60,814 nt of DNA from Clostridia bacterium. GTDB taxonomy: Bacteria; Bacillota; Clostridia; Christensenellales; UBA1242. The stretch spans positions 1 through 60,814 of the forward strand of contig JAFWBI010000001.1 of the NCBI GenBank assembly GCA_017507215.1, in the 5' to 3' direction. The notes below the pieces were generated by a model that ran no database searches, was not told the origin of the DNA, and saw nothing but the letters and a program-made list of their open reading frames with translations. A program made the translations under genes and the position numbers. Shown one piece after another: positions 51,329 to 60,814 of the stretch (position 1 is the stretch's first letter; each line of letters begins with the position of its first letter).

Positions 51329-51733
51329 TTAATATTTTGAAATTTTATTGACCTTAACGATGCCAACAAGCCCCGACAAAAGTGCTGCAAAAAGCATATC
51401 TAAAAGAAGCCCAAGCCCCATCGAAAACATGCCCGAAAGAATTGAAAATATAAAAAATGCAAGCAGAATGTAAATCACTCCAAAACAAACACCTTTTAAA
51501 AGTCCTTTGCTTTCACCTTTTATTGCAATAATCGCTCCAACAAACACACAAATTCCTTTAACAAGAAGCACGATTGCAGGAATGAATCTATCATCAATTT
51601 CAATCCACTTAAGCGAAAAAGCCAGCGCAATAATCATTCCTAAACTTAAAATCAAAGACACAATAAGCCCTTTCAAAAAATCTAAAACAACCTGCCCAAA
51701 ACCTAAATTTTTTGTAATACTTTTACTATTCAT
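51329..51733 (-). CDS. TIGR04086-like small membrane protein
   Basis: A 134-residue protein with four hydrophobic helices (about 16-40, 48-66, 74-97, 103-126) and short Lys-containing loops. Size, helix pattern and position beside yajC and secDF match the TIGR04086 membrane family of Clostridia and Bacillus, whose function is not established. It ends in a strong terminator and follows yajC after about 100 nt. Confidence 0.75.
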   Translation of the reverse strand: MNSKSITKNLGFGQVVLDFLKGLIVSLILSLGMIIALAFSLKWIEIDDRFIPAIVLLVKGICVFVGAIIAIKGESKGLLKGVCFGVIYILLAFFIFSILSGMFSMGLGLLLDMLFAALLSGLVGIVKVNKISKY

Positions 51734-51798
51734 AACGCAATTTCCTTATAGTTTAATATACTGGAAAGATTGCTTGTTTATTACATTTTTTTGCACAA

Positions 51799-51822
51799 AA
51801 AAATGCGAACTATGTCGCTTTT
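51799..51822 (-). terminator. Weak intrinsic terminator of yajC
   Basis: GCGA (51805-51808) pairs with TCGC (51815-51818), extended by A/T pairs. On the minus strand ATTTTTTT follows. Confidence 0.55.
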
Positions 51823-51834
51823 AATTTTTGATAA

Positions 51835-52293
51835 TTACTTTGCTGCTTTTTTTGTTGTCTTTTTTGCAGCTGTCTTTTTTGCTGGTTTTTCTTCTGTTTT
51901 TGGTTCTTCAGCTTTTTCTTCAACTTGAGCTTCTTGAACTTCAACAGTTTCAGCTTTTTCTTCAACAGTTTCTTCAACTTTTGTTGACTTCAAAACACAA
52001 TAAATCATAGCCATATCAAATTCCATGTATGATTTTTCTGTTTTTGAACCTGTTTCTAAAATAACAGTTTTGATGTCGCCCTTGTCAGTAATCTTTGTGA
52101 TTCTTCCAATAATGCCACCTGCTGTTTTAACAAGGTCACCAACTTTCATTTGTTCAAGCATTTTTGCAAATTCTTGACTCTTTTTCTTTTGAGTGAAATA
52201 TGGCATGATTAAAAGCGCAAGCATAACAACGATTAAAACAACGTAGATTGCGATTGAGCCACCTTTACTGCCTTCTGCACAAATAAAATTCAT
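51835..52293 (-). CDS. yajC: Preprotein translocase accessory subunit YajC with Lys-rich tail
   Basis: A 152-residue protein. One membrane helix (about 12-31), then the conserved cytosolic YajC region (KMLEQMKVGDLVKTAGGIIG, then RITKITDKGDIKTVILETG), as in the small SecDF-associated subunit. The last 50 residues are acidic and then Lys/Ala-rich (KPAKKTAAKKTTKKAAK), an extension not seen in typical YajC of about 90-110 residues. AAAGGAG precedes ATG 52293. It follows tgt, as in many bacteria. Confidence 0.92.
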   Translation of the reverse strand: MNFICAEGSKGGSIAIYVVLIVVMLALLIMPYFTQKKKSQEFAKMLEQMKVGDLVKTAGGIIGRITKITDKGDIKTVILETGSKTEKSYMEFDMAMIYCVLKSTKVEETVEEKAETVEVQEAQVEEKAEEPKTEEKPAKKTAAKKTTKKAAK

Positions 52294-52322
52294 TTTTTTT
52301 ATCTCCTTTATAAACTAAACCA

Positions 52323-52351
52323 AGTTTAACAAATTTTTTTATATAAATCAA
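52323..52351 (-). promoter_or_regulatory. Sigma-A promoter of yajC
   Basis: Minus strand: TTGATT (52346-52351), 17-nt spacer, TAAACT (52323-52328). Confidence 0.55.
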
Positions 52352-52398
52352 CAGATTTTCAAATATTAAATTTTGGCAAAATGAATATTTTGTCTAAT

Positions 52399-54571
<2,173 letters not shown>

Positions 54572-54579
54572 AAATTTTC

Positions 54580-55647
54580 CTATTTCAAAATTTCTTCGAT
54601 TTTATAGCCCATATGTTTAAATGCTGGCTCAAGTGGAACTCTTCCCCTTGGAGTTCTTGCAATAAAGCCAATTTGCATCAAATATGGTTCATAAACATCT
54701 TCGATTGTGTCAGGTTCTTCACCAGTGATTGCACCAAGAGTGTCCAGACCAACTGGTTTGCCTTTAAAGTTTTCAATCATGGTCTTAAGCATTTTTCTGT
54801 CGACTGCATCAAGACCAATTTCGTCAATATCCATTTTTTCAAGTGCATGAAGTGTGATTTTTGTTGTGATTTTTCCATCATTCATAACGTCTGCAAAATC
54901 ACGAACACGCTTTAAAATTCTGTTTGCAATTCTTGGAGTTCCCCTGCATCTTGACGCAATAAGGTCTGCTGATGCCTTGTCAATTTCAGCACCCAAAATG
55001 CCTGCTGACCTTTTCACGATTGTCGCAAGCTCGTCATTTGTGTAAAGTTCAAGTTTGCAAATAACACCAAACCTGTCACGAAGTGGGCTTGCAATCATGC
55101 CAGCTTTTGTGGTTGCCCCAACAAGTGTGAAGTTTGGAAGTGAAATTCGCATTGACCTTGCAGATGGACCTTTTCCAATAATAAAATCAAGTGCATGGTC
55201 TTCCATAGCAGGATATAAAATTTCTTCAACGCTGTGATTGAGTCTGTGAATTTCATCAATAAAAAGCACATCATTTTCAGAAAGGTTTGTGAGAATTGAC
55301 GCAAGGTCACCCGGCTTTTCAATGGCAGGTCCGGAAGTTTGCTTGAATCCTGCACCCATCTCGTTTGCAATAATTGCAGAAAGTGTGGTTTTTCCAAGTC
55401 CTGGTGGTCCGTATAAAAGAACGTGGTCAAGAGCTTCGCCACGTTTTTTTGCAGCTGAAATGTAGACCATTAAGTTTTCTTTAACTTTGGTTTGACCCAC
55501 ATAGTCGTCCATTGTTTTTGGTCTTAACACATTTTCTATTTGGTCATCTTCAAAAGATTTTGAGCTCGAAACAAAACGTTCATCATCTTGGTCTTTTGAA
55601 CTTGACACATAGCTTGAAAAATAGTTTTCGTCTTCAAAACTTGTCAT
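54580..55647 (-). CDS. ruvB: Holliday junction branch migration helicase RuvB
   Basis: A 355-residue AAA+ motor that drives branch migration with RuvA. Walker A is GPPGLGKTT near residue 80-88, Walker [10 protein letters not shown], sensor-1 GATTKAG and arginine-finger region [10 protein letters not shown]-terminal winged helix ends the protein. About 20 acidic and Ser-rich residues at the N-terminus exceed the usual start. It follows ruvA by 11 nt. Confidence 0.97.
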   Translation of the reverse strand: MTSFEDENYFSSYVSSSKDQDDERFVSSSKSFEDDQIENVLRPKTMDDYVGQTKVKENLMVYISAAKKRGEALDHVLLYGPPGLGKTTLSAIIANEMGAGFKQTSGPAIEKPGDLASILTNLSENDVLFIDEIHRLNHSVEEILYPAMEDHALDFIIGKGPSARSMRISLPNFTLVGATTKAGMIASPLRDRFGVICKLELYTNDELATIVKRSAGILGAEIDKASADLIASRCRGTPRIANRILKRVRDFADVMNDGKITTKITLHALEKMDIDEIGLDAVDRKMLKTMIENFKGKPVGLDTLGAITGEEPDTIEDVYEPYLMQIGFIARTPRGRVPLEPAFKHMGYKIEEILK

Positions 55648-55658
55648 AACCCCTTCCT

Positions 55659-56270
55659 TTATTTGTGCATATTTTTAAGACAAGCAACCACAAGTGCTTC
55701 ACTTGTGATGCCTTCGGTATAGTTTGTTTTTGCGATTTCAATCGCATCAGCTTTCGAAACGCCCATAGACATCAAAACTTCAGACGCTTCTTCGATTTCC
55801 TTTTTAACAGGCATTTTTGATGAAACAGCTGCTGCATTATTTTCAATAATGCTTTCGAGTGCACCTTCTCCACCAAGCTTGCTGCTGAGCTCTAAGGCAA
55901 TTCTTTCAGCAGTTTTCTTTCCCAGCCCTTTGATGCTTGAAAGAAGTTTGATATCTGAATTTATAATTGCTTTAATCAAATCGTCAAGTGGAAGCCCAGA
56001 GAGAATGGTTGCTGCCATTTTTGGGCCAACGCCTGAAATTTGAATCAAATCATTGAAAAGATTTTTTTCTTTTTTGCTTGCAAAACCAAACAAACTCATT
56101 CCGTCTTCACGAACTTGAAGATATGTGAGCACTGTTTGTGCGTCAGACTTTCCTGAAAGTGCAAATGCCGTGTGCGCAGAGCAAATGACTTCAAATGCCA
56201 TTGCACCTGTGTCAACAATAATCAAATTTTCATTTTCAAGAGTAACTTTTCCTGTAAGCGAATAAATCAT
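55659..56270 (-). CDS. ruvA: Holliday junction DNA helicase RuvA
   Basis: A 203-residue tetrameric junction-binding protein. An N-terminal OB domain (1-63), tandem HhH motifs ([19 protein letters not shown], then [17 protein letters not shown]) and the small C-terminal domain that contacts RuvB (about 150-203) are visible. Its ATG overlaps the ruvC stop at 56270, so translation is coupled. Confidence 0.96.
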   Translation of the reverse strand: MIYSLTGKVTLENENLIIVDTGAMAFEVICSAHTAFALSGKSDAQTVLTYLQVREDGMSLFGFASKKEKNLFNDLIQISGVGPKMAATILSGLPLDDLIKAIINSDIKLLSSIKGLGKKTAERIALELSSKLGGEGALESIIENNAAAVSSKMPVKKEIEEASEVLMSMGVSKADAIEIAKTNYTEGITSEALVVACLKNMHK

Positions 56271-56830
56271 TACTTTTTCCTTCTTTTTGCAATTTCGTTT
56301 TTATCAGTAAGTTTCAAGTTGTTATTTGTGAAAACTTTTACTTCTGAGTCGATAATTTTTGTATTTGTTTGCGCAAGACAAAGAGCCACTGCAAGAGCGT
56401 CAGCAGCATCATCAGGTTTTGGCACAGACGAGAGCCCCAAAATCGTCTTAGTCATGAACTGAACTTGTTTTTTTTCAGCCTTTCCTGTTCCTGTGATTGC
56501 AAGCTTAATTTGCATTGGCGTAAATTCAAAAACTCGTGGAACTGCCTGAATTGCCGTGCAGAGTATTACCCCACGTGCTTCAGCAACTGCAATTCCTGTT
56601 GTGATGTTTTGATTAAAGAATAATTCTTCCACAGCGATTGCATCTGGCTTAAATCTCGAAATCAAGCATTTCATTCCGTCTTGAATCATTGCAAGACGAA
56701 CTGGAAAGTCTTCTTCTTTTGGAGTGTTGATTGCCCCATAATCAATCACTTTGCACTTTCCGTTTGCAAGTTTCTCGATAACCCCATAGCCAACGATTGC
56801 ATATCCCGGGTCTATACCTAGAATAATCAT
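56270..56830 (-). CDS. ruvC: Holliday junction resolvase RuvC
   Basis: A 186-residue endonuclease that cuts Holliday junctions. The acidic site is D7 (LGIDPGYAIVGYG), E67-E68 (IAVEELFF) and the Asp pair in KPDDAADALAVAL. The C-terminal tail of about 20 residues is longer than usual and Lys-rich. The ATG at 56830 has no ribosome site and lies exactly 6 nt after a -10 box, so it is probably the first codon of the ruvCAB-queA-tgt mRNA. Confidence 0.95.
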   Translation of the reverse strand: MIILGIDPGYAIVGYGVIEKLANGKCKVIDYGAINTPKEEDFPVRLAMIQDGMKCLISRFKPDAIAVEELFFNQNITTGIAVAEARGVILCTAIQAVPRVFEFTPMQIKLAITGTGKAEKKQVQFMTKTILGLSSVPKPDDAADALAVALCLAQTNTKIIDSEVKVFTNNNLKLTDKNEIAKRRKK

Positions 56831-56836
56831 AATATA

Positions 56837-56865
56837 ACTTTAACTAAAATCATGCTTAAAGTCAA
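56837..56865 (-). promoter_or_regulatory. Promoter giving a probable leaderless ruvCAB-queA-tgt mRNA
   Basis: Minus strand: TTGACT (56860-56865), 17-nt spacer, TAAAGT (56837-56842), six bases, then ATG 56830. Confidence 0.65.
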
Positions 56866-56890
56866 TAAAACAGACTTTAAAAAAAGAAAA

Positions 56891-56920
56891 AAGCCTTTCA
56901 TCTGTGCTGATAAAAGGCTT
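56891..56920 (-). terminator. Intrinsic terminator of yebC
   Basis: AAGCCTTTCATC (56891-56902), loop TGTGCT, GATAAAAGGCTT (56909-56920), one G-U pair. T-rich on the minus strand. Confidence 0.87.
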
Positions 56921-56933
56921 AATTTTGCATTTT

Positions 56934-57674
56934 TTATAAATCTAAGGCTGAAAGGTCTGCATTTGTGTAAACATTTTGAACGTCATCAAGGTCTTCTAAA
57001 CTTAAAATGAGTTTGTTTACTGAAATTGCAGAATCTTTATCAAGTGCGATTTCGCTTTGTGGAACATATTCAACTTCTGCTGAAATAATCATATATCCAC
57101 CAGTTTCAAATTCTTTTCTAACGTTATGAAGATTTTCTGGTTTGCAAATAATTTCATAACATTCGTCATTTGTGACAACGTCTTCTGCACCAGCATCAAG
57201 AGCTGTCATCATGATAACTTCTTCATTTGTTTTGTCTGTTCTTTGAACAACAACCATTCCGTTGTAGTCAAACATATAAGACACACTGCCAGTTGTTCCT
57301 AAACTTCCACCAAACTTTGTGAATAAGTGACGAACGTCAGCAGCTGTTCTGTTTCTGTTGTCAGACAAACATTCAACAATGAAAGCCACACCGTGTGAGC
57401 CATAGCCTTCATATGTGATTGCTTCATAGTTGTCAGCACTTCCATCAGCACCACTTGCCTTTTTGATTGAACGTGTGATGTTGTCGTTTGGCATGTTGTT
57501 TGCCTTAGCCTTTTGAATTACATCATAAAGTTTACTATTAATGTTAGGGTCAGGGCCGCCAAGTTTAACTGCAACTGCAATTTCACGACCTATTTTTGTG
57601 AAGATTTTTCCCCTTGCAGCATCTGCCTTATTTTTTGTTGCTTGAATATTGTGCCATTTTGAGTGTCCACTCAT
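56934..57674 (-). CDS. yebC: YebC/TACO1-family regulatory protein
   Basis: A 246-residue protein of the YebC/PmpR family, which includes DNA-binding regulators and ribosome-associated factors that aid translation of polyproline stretches. The N-terminal SGHSKWHNIQATKNKADAAR block and FTKIGREIAVAVKLGG are diagnostic. Length 246 is typical. AAGGAG supports ATG 57674. Upstream of ruvC, the usual neighbour. Confidence 0.95.
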   Translation of the reverse strand: MSGHSKWHNIQATKNKADAARGKIFTKIGREIAVAVKLGGPDPNINSKLYDVIQKAKANNMPNDNITRSIKKASGADGSADNYEAITYEGYGSHGVAFIVECLSDNRNRTAADVRHLFTKFGGSLGTTGSVSYMFDYNGMVVVQRTDKTNEEVIMMTALDAGAEDVVTNDECYEIICKPENLHNVRKEFETGGYMIISAEVEYVPQSEIALDKDSAISVNKLILSLEDLDDVQNVYTNADLSALDL

Positions 57675-57737
57675 AATAAATTCTCCTTCTTAATAATAAC
57701 TTTATTTTAATAATTTTGTAAGCTTTTGCTCGCCCAC

Positions 57738-57766
57738 ATTATACTACACCATAAACAAATAATCAA
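57738..57766 (-). promoter_or_regulatory. Sigma-A promoter of yebC
   Basis: Minus strand: TTGATT (57761-57766), 17-nt spacer, TATAAT (57738-57743), giving a leader of about 60 nt. Confidence 0.75.
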
Positions 57767-57800
57767 TAAAATTTGTGCTTGGTTTAAATTTTTTGATACG

Positions 57801-58574
57801 CTAAATATCTTTGCCCATAAGGGTATACATCAAAACACTTGCAGAAACTCCAGCATTGAGTGATTCCATTTGCTCTTTCATCGGAAGCGATATTGCCCTT
57901 CCACTTAACTTGAATCCATCACTCACACCTTGACCTTCGTTTCCAATCACAAGTGCATAGTTTTTGCTTGAAATTTGATTTTTGAAAATGTTTACACCAC
58001 CCATATCTGCAACCAAAATCTCAATATCTTTTTTGTCGCAATAAGAAATGATTTCAACTTCGCTCATACGGAAAATGTCGGTGTAAAAAATTCCACCACT
58101 TGAACTTCTAACAACTTTTGGTGAATATGGGTCAACAGTGTCAATCAAAACGATTGATGAAAACCCTGTTGCAGCAGCTGTTCTGATGATTGTGCCAAGA
58201 TTTCCCGGGTCTTGAATTCTGTCTAAAATCAAAATTGGCGAATTTTCTTCTGTTTTAAACTCTCCCGTTTCACGCATAAACACTTCGGCAATAATGCCTT
58301 GTGGTGTCACGTTTTCAGAGATTGAATTTAACACCTTTGTTGTCACTTGAACAATCTTGCCGTCAAATCTGTCTAAAACATATGCAAAATCTGCAACTTT
58401 TGCACTGTCAACGAAAATCTTATCAATTTCCATCGCACCAGAAACGACTTCGTTTACAAGTTTTTCGCCATCAACCAAAAACTTGCCATGAAAACGCCTA
58501 AACTTTTTGTCGTTTAAACTTCTGGCTTCTTTCACCATAGGATTATCTAAACTTGTTATAATTTCGTTATTCAT
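57801..58574 (-). CDS. SpoU/TrmH-family RNA 2'-O-methyltransferase
   Basis: A 257-residue enzyme that methylates a ribose of rRNA or tRNA. It has an N-terminal substrate-binding domain (about 1-95), then SPOUT blocks ILDRIQDPGNLGTIIRTAAA, LVIGNEGQGVS and the last motif around LPMKEQMESLNAGVSASVLM. It resembles RlmB/TsnR-like proteins that are found next to rplT and pheST. The exact target is undetermined. AGGAG supports ATG 58574. A strong terminator stands immediately upstream with no visible promoter between. Confidence 0.92.
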   Translation of the reverse strand: MNNEIITSLDNPMVKEARSLNDKKFRRFHGKFLVDGEKLVNEVVSGAMEIDKIFVDSAKVADFAYVLDRFDGKIVQVTTKVLNSISENVTPQGIIAEVFMRETGEFKTEENSPILILDRIQDPGNLGTIIRTAAATGFSSIVLIDTVDPYSPKVVRSSSGGIFYTDIFRMSEVEIISYCDKKDIEILVADMGGVNIFKNQISSKNYALVIGNEGQGVSDGFKLSGRAISLPMKEQMESLNAGVSASVLMYTLMGKDI

Positions 58575-58588
58575 AACATTTTCTCCTA

Positions 58589-58626
58589 ACAAAAAAACTT
58601 AATGCCCAAACCCTAGGCATTAAGTT
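58589..58626 (-). terminator. Intrinsic terminator of infC-rpmI-rplT
   Basis: AACTTAATGCC (58596-58606) pairs with GGCATTAAGTT (58616-58626). On the minus strand seven T follow. Confidence 0.9.
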
Positions 58627-58642
58627 TAAGCTTAAAACTTAA

Positions 58643-58999
58643 TTATTTTGCAAGTGCTGTTTTTGCTGATTCGCAAACTTTAGCAAATGCGTTTTTGTCA
58701 GAAACTGCAAGTTCAGCAAGAACTTTTCTGTTAAGTTCGATGCCAGCAAGTTTAAGACCATGAATCAAGTTGCTGTATGAAAGACCATTAACTCTAGCTT
58801 CAGCATTGATTCTGATGTTCCAAAGTCTTCTGAAATCTCTCTTTTTAAGTCTTCTAGATGTGTAAGCATAGTTGCCACTCTTCATAACAGCTTGACGAGC
58901 AACTCTAACAAGTTTGCTCTTTGAGCCATAGTAACCTTTTGCTTCTCTTAAAATTTTAACACGTTTCTTGTGTGCATTAACACTTCTCTTAATTCTCAT
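58643..58999 (-). CDS. rplT: 50S ribosomal protein L20
   Basis: A 118-residue rRNA-binding protein with the basic N-terminal [19 protein letters not shown] and the [13 protein letters not shown] core. Standard length. It follows rpmI by 22 nt with AAGGAGG before ATG 58999. In Firmicutes L20 represses its own infC-rpmI-rplT operon through the infC leader. Confidence 0.97.
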   Translation of the reverse strand: MRIKRSVNAHKKRVKILREAKGYYGSKSKLVRVARQAVMKSGNYAYTSRRLKKRDFRRLWNIRINAEARVNGLSYSNLIHGLKLAGIELNRKVLAELAVSDKNAFAKVCESAKTALAK

Positions 59000-59021
59000 T
59001 TTCTAGTCCCTCCTTACCTTA

Positions 59022-59222
59022 TTAACCTTGGTTTCCTACAAGGATTTTAACTGTTTTAACTTGCTTACCTTCAACATAAGCACCTTGACGAAGGTCTCTC
59101 TTTCTGTGTCTTTCTTTGTTTGAAAGCAAGTGTCTGTGGTTTTGTTGACCTCTTTTAACTCTGCCGCTCTTTAAAACAATGAATCTCTTTTTAACGGCAC
59201 TTTTATTTTTTTGTTTTGGCAT
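59022..59222 (-). CDS. rpmI: 50S ribosomal protein L35
   Basis: A 66-residue, very basic protein with the diagnostic KNKSAVKKRFIVLKSGRVKR and the HLLSNKERHRKRDLR block. Standard length. Middle gene of infC-rpmI-rplT; AGGAGG lies before its ATG. Confidence 0.96.
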   Translation of the reverse strand: MPKQKNKSAVKKRFIVLKSGRVKRGQQNHRHLLSNKERHRKRDLRQGAYVEGKQVKTVKILVGNQG

Positions 59223-59269
59223 AATAAATTTCCTCCTGTATACCGAATAATAAATTTAGAAAAATTGGC

Positions 59270-59797
59270 TTATTTCTTTGCATTTTTAGGTGCAAGAATC
59301 ATAATGATATTTCGACCTTCAACCTTTGCAGGCTTTTCAATAACTGCATATTCTTCAAGGCTTGCTGCAAAATCGTTTTCGGTTTGAACACCACGGTCTG
59401 CATATGCTTGTTGTCTGCCACTCATTCTGATTGAAACTTTAACTTTGTCACCATTTTGCAAAAACTTGATTGCATTTTTTGCTTTGATGTCAATGTCATG
59501 TTGTTCGATTGTCATTGAAAGTTGAACTTCTTTCAAGGCAACAATCTTTTGGTTCTTTCTTTGTTCTTTTTCTCTTTTTGCTTTGTCAAAAACGTATTTG
59601 CCATAGTCCATAATCTTACAAACTGGTGGCACTGCGCTTGGAGAGATTTTAACAAGGTCGAGTCCAGCTTCTTCAGCAAGTTTGTTAGCCTCTCTTGAGC
59701 TCATGATTCCGAGTTGTTCGCCATTTGCACCAACAACTCTAACTTCTGGGTCACGAATGCTATCATTAATTTGGGTTTCTTGTTGTTTAACTGCCAT
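59270..59797 (-). CDS. infC: Translation initiation factor IF-3
   Basis: A 175-residue protein that prevents 50S joining and checks the start codon. The N-domain (INDSIRDPEVRVVGANGEQL) is linked by a Lys-rich helix to the C-domain (IEQHDIDIKAKNAIKFLQNG). Here the start is ATG 59797 with AGGAG; the unusual AUU start of E. coli infC is not used. A regulated leader with an attenuator hairpin precedes it. Confidence 0.97.
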   Translation of the reverse strand: MAVKQQETQINDSIRDPEVRVVGANGEQLGIMSSREANKLAEEAGLDLVKISPSAVPPVCKIMDYGKYVFDKAKREKEQRKNQKIVALKEVQLSMTIEQHDIDIKAKNAIKFLQNGDKVKVSIRMSGRQQAYADRGVQTENDFAASLEEYAVIEKPAKVEGRNIIMILAPKNAKK

Positions 59798-59837
59798 AGT
59801 TCTCCTAAAAAATAATATTTCACTCTTTTTGATTCAC

Positions 59838-59876
59838 AAAAAAAGTGAGTGGTTTACGTAAAGAAATCCACTCACT
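59838..59876 (-). terminator. Attenuator terminator in the infC leader
   Basis: On the minus strand AGTGAGTGG (59868-59876) pairs with CCACTCACT (59844-59852), and seven T follow, about 40 nt before the infC ATG. A strong terminator inside a leader points to regulated readthrough. Confidence 0.85.
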
Positions 59877-60002
59877 ATATAATAATTCCAAAATTAAGGC
59901 TGCACATATAAAATGTGCCAAAATTTCGGGTATTAACTATATATTAACTCAAACAAAATCTTTCATTCGTTTGGTGGAAAGTGTTCTTTCTCTTCAATAA
60001 AC
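59877..60002 (-). promoter_or_regulatory. infC-rpmI-rplT mRNA leader (L20-leader type, putative)
   Basis: Between the promoter at 60009-60037 and the attenuator lie about 125 nt with further pairings, such as GCACATTTTATATGTGC (minus strand, 59902-59918). The layout matches Firmicute infC leaders where L20 binding promotes termination. The specific L20 site was not verified. Confidence 0.55.
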
Positions 60003-60008
60003 AGGTGT

Positions 60009-60037
60009 ATTTTATCATAAGAAAGCCCACTTGTCAA
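60009..60037 (-). promoter_or_regulatory. Sigma-A promoter of infC-rpmI-rplT
   Basis: Minus strand: TTGACA (60032-60037), 17-nt spacer, TAAAAT (60009-60014). Confidence 0.85.
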
Positions 60038-60084
60038 CACTTTTTATAATATTTTTATAACTTAAAATCAATAATTTAAGCAAC

Positions 60085-60144
60085 AAAAAAATCAACCCGT
60101 GTGGCTTACGCCTTTTAGTGTCTTTTGGACTTGGTTGATTTCTG
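60085..60144 (-). ncRNA. Candidate small RNA of about 60 nt with its own promoter and terminator
   Basis: Downstream of a consensus promoter, the minus strand can fold into a 9-bp closing stem, AAATCAACC (60133-60141) with GGTTGATTT (60089-60097), followed by a U run to 60085. Inside are two small hairpins: GTC/GAC (60128-60130 with 60120-60122) and GGC-GTAA-GCC (60103-60112), the latter with a GNRA loop. The closing stem doubles as the terminator. No open frame with a ribosome site fits. I do not recognise a known RNA family. Confidence 0.5.
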
Positions 60145-60150
60145 CTTATT

Positions 60151-60178
60151 ATTATACATCACTTTTTTAATCTGTCAA
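60151..60178 (-). promoter_or_regulatory. Strong promoter between thrS and infC
   Basis: Minus strand: TTGACA (60173-60178), 16-nt spacer, TATAAT (60151-60156). A second TTGACA lies 10 nt further upstream (60183-60188). Confidence 0.75.
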
Positions 60179-60192
60179 TATTTGTCAATAAG

Positions 60193-60221
60193 AAAAGACA
60201 GTGAGATTATCACTGCCTTTT
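60193..60221 (-). terminator. Intrinsic terminator of thrS
   Basis: AAAAGACAGTGA (60193-60204), loop GATTA, TCACTGCCTTTT (60210-60221), one G-U pair. Confidence 0.85.
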
Positions 60222-60228
60222 GTGTTTA

Positions 60229-60814
60229 TTAATTTTTGCCTTTTGAGTCAATGTCTGCTTGAATCATTTGAGCTGCATCTTCAAATGACAAATCTTTGAT
60301 TTCTTCGCCGTTTCTCTTTCTGATTGAAACCTTGCCAGAATTTGCTTCGTTTTCACCCAAGATAAGCATATATGGAACTTTTTCAAGTTGTGCCTGTCTA
60401 ATTTTGTAGCCAATTCTTTCGTTTGAATTGTCAACTTCAACTCTGATTCCCTTTGCATCAAGTTTTTCAGCAACACTTGAAGCATATTCAGCACTCTTTT
60501 CAGAAACTGAAATAACTTTTGCTTGAACTGGTGAAAGCCATGTTGGGAATGCCCCAGCATAATGCTCTGTGATGATTCCAATAAATCTTTCAAACGAACC
60601 AAATATTGCTCTATGAATCATGATAGGCATTTGTTTTGAACCATCTTTATCAATATAAGAAAGGTCAAATCTTTGTGGAAGTTGGAAGTCAACTTGAATT
60701 GTTCCCATTTGCCATTCTCTGCCTAAGCAGTCTTGCATTTTGATATCAATTTTTGGACCATAGAAAGCACCGTCGCCTTCGTTAATTCTATAATTTCCTT
60801 CACCGCAGATTTCA
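60229..60814 (-). CDS. thrS: Threonyl-tRNA synthetase, C-terminal part (5' end beyond the window)
   Basis: The open frame continues to the right edge, so about 195 C-terminal residues are visible. The class II catalytic core end (EGDGAFYGPKIDIKMQDCLG, then REWQMGTIQVDFQLPQRFDL, then MPIMIHRAIFGSFERFIGI) is followed by the anticodon-binding domain (about the last 100 residues, KVISVSEKSAEYASSV and RKRNGEEIKDLSFEDAAQMI). The enzyme charges tRNA-Thr. It ends in a terminator; infC follows 431 nt on. Any T-box leader would lie outside the window. Confidence 0.96.
   Translation of the reverse strand, partial: EICGEGNYRINEGDGAFYGPKIDIKMQDCLGREWQMGTIQVDFQLPQRFDLSYIDKDGSKQMPIMIHRAIFGSFERFIGIITEHYAGAFPTWLSPVQAKVISVSEKSAEYASSVAEKLDAKGIRVEVDNSNERIGYKIRQAQLEKVPYMLILGENEANSGKVSIRKRNGEEIKDLSFEDAAQMIQADIDSKGKN

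Noticed and set aside
60085..60144. Known riboswitch or self-cleaving ribozyme in the thrS-infC gap
   Set aside because: I compared the conserved cores of fluoride, preQ1, guanidine, ZTP, hammerhead, twister and pistol RNAs from memory and saw no convincing match.

Overview
The window is AT-rich chromosomal DNA from a low-GC, Gram-positive, endospore-forming lineage, most likely a class Clostridia bacterium (phylum Bacillota). This is inferred from the spoIIAA-spoIIAB-sigF operon, a PdaB-type and a YlxY-type sporulation deacetylase, RNase Y, strong AGGAG ribosome sites, A/T-rich codon use, and gene order recalling Bacillus/Clostridium (rpsO-pnp-ylxY-M16 ... ftsK ... pgsA-recA ... rny; ruvC-ruvA-ruvB-queA-tgt-yajC-secD-secF; thrS-infC-rpmI-rplT). 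I see no rRNA, insertion sequence, prophage or CRISPR array; there is one tRNA gene (Trp).

Layout. About 1-20 kb is the more lineage-specific part. It holds a truncated HExxH protein at the left edge, trmL, a YgjP-like metallopeptidase, a very acidic membrane-tethered PadR-type protein, a cardiolipin synthase, two tandem ABC export modules facing a TetR regulator, an RNase HI with an extra N-terminal region, tRNA-Trp, a Nudix hydrolase, an MFS-like permease, a Cys-rich mini-protein, and a divergent pair of lipid-type genes (an alpha-oxoamine synthase and a PlsC-like protein with zinc ribbon). About 19-28.7 kb carries sporulation genes (ssb-like, pdaB, spoIIA operon), an HtrA-like protease, fhs, nrnA, a dipeptidase and a radical SAM protein. 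From 28.7 kb onward almost everything is core housekeeping on the minus strand: rny, recA, pgsA, rimO, an FtsK-like pseudo-ATPase, ftsK, M16, ylxY, pnp, rpsO, rel, recJ, secF/secD, yajC, tgt, queA, ruvBAC, yebC, a SpoU methylase, rplT-rpmI-infC and the 3' end of thrS.

How the genes work together. The right two thirds combine RNA turnover (RNase Y, PNPase, NrnA), recombination and chromosome segregation (RecA, RecJ, RuvABC, FtsK), protein export (SecDF, YajC), queuosine modification (QueA, Tgt), stringent response (Rel) and translation (IF3, L35, L20, S15, ThrRS). The sporulation genes give forespore sigma-F control and spore-envelope polysaccharide processing.

Most unusual observations: (1) a gene next to ftsK encodes an FtsK-domain paralog that has lost Walker A and Walker B; it lies near an M16 peptidase without its HxxEH and a YlxY-type deacetylase without its catalytic Asp. 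(2) A PadR-type DNA-binding domain is joined through a very long Asp/Glu-rich linker to four membrane helices. (3) At least four genes have a -10 box exactly 6 nt before the ATG and no ribosome site, as expected for leaderless mRNAs. (4) A short RNA with its own promoter and terminator lies between thrS and infC. (5) A PlsC-like protein lacks the catalytic His and is divergent from an alpha-oxoamine synthase. Many start codons were chosen from ribosome-binding sites rather than from the longest open frame.
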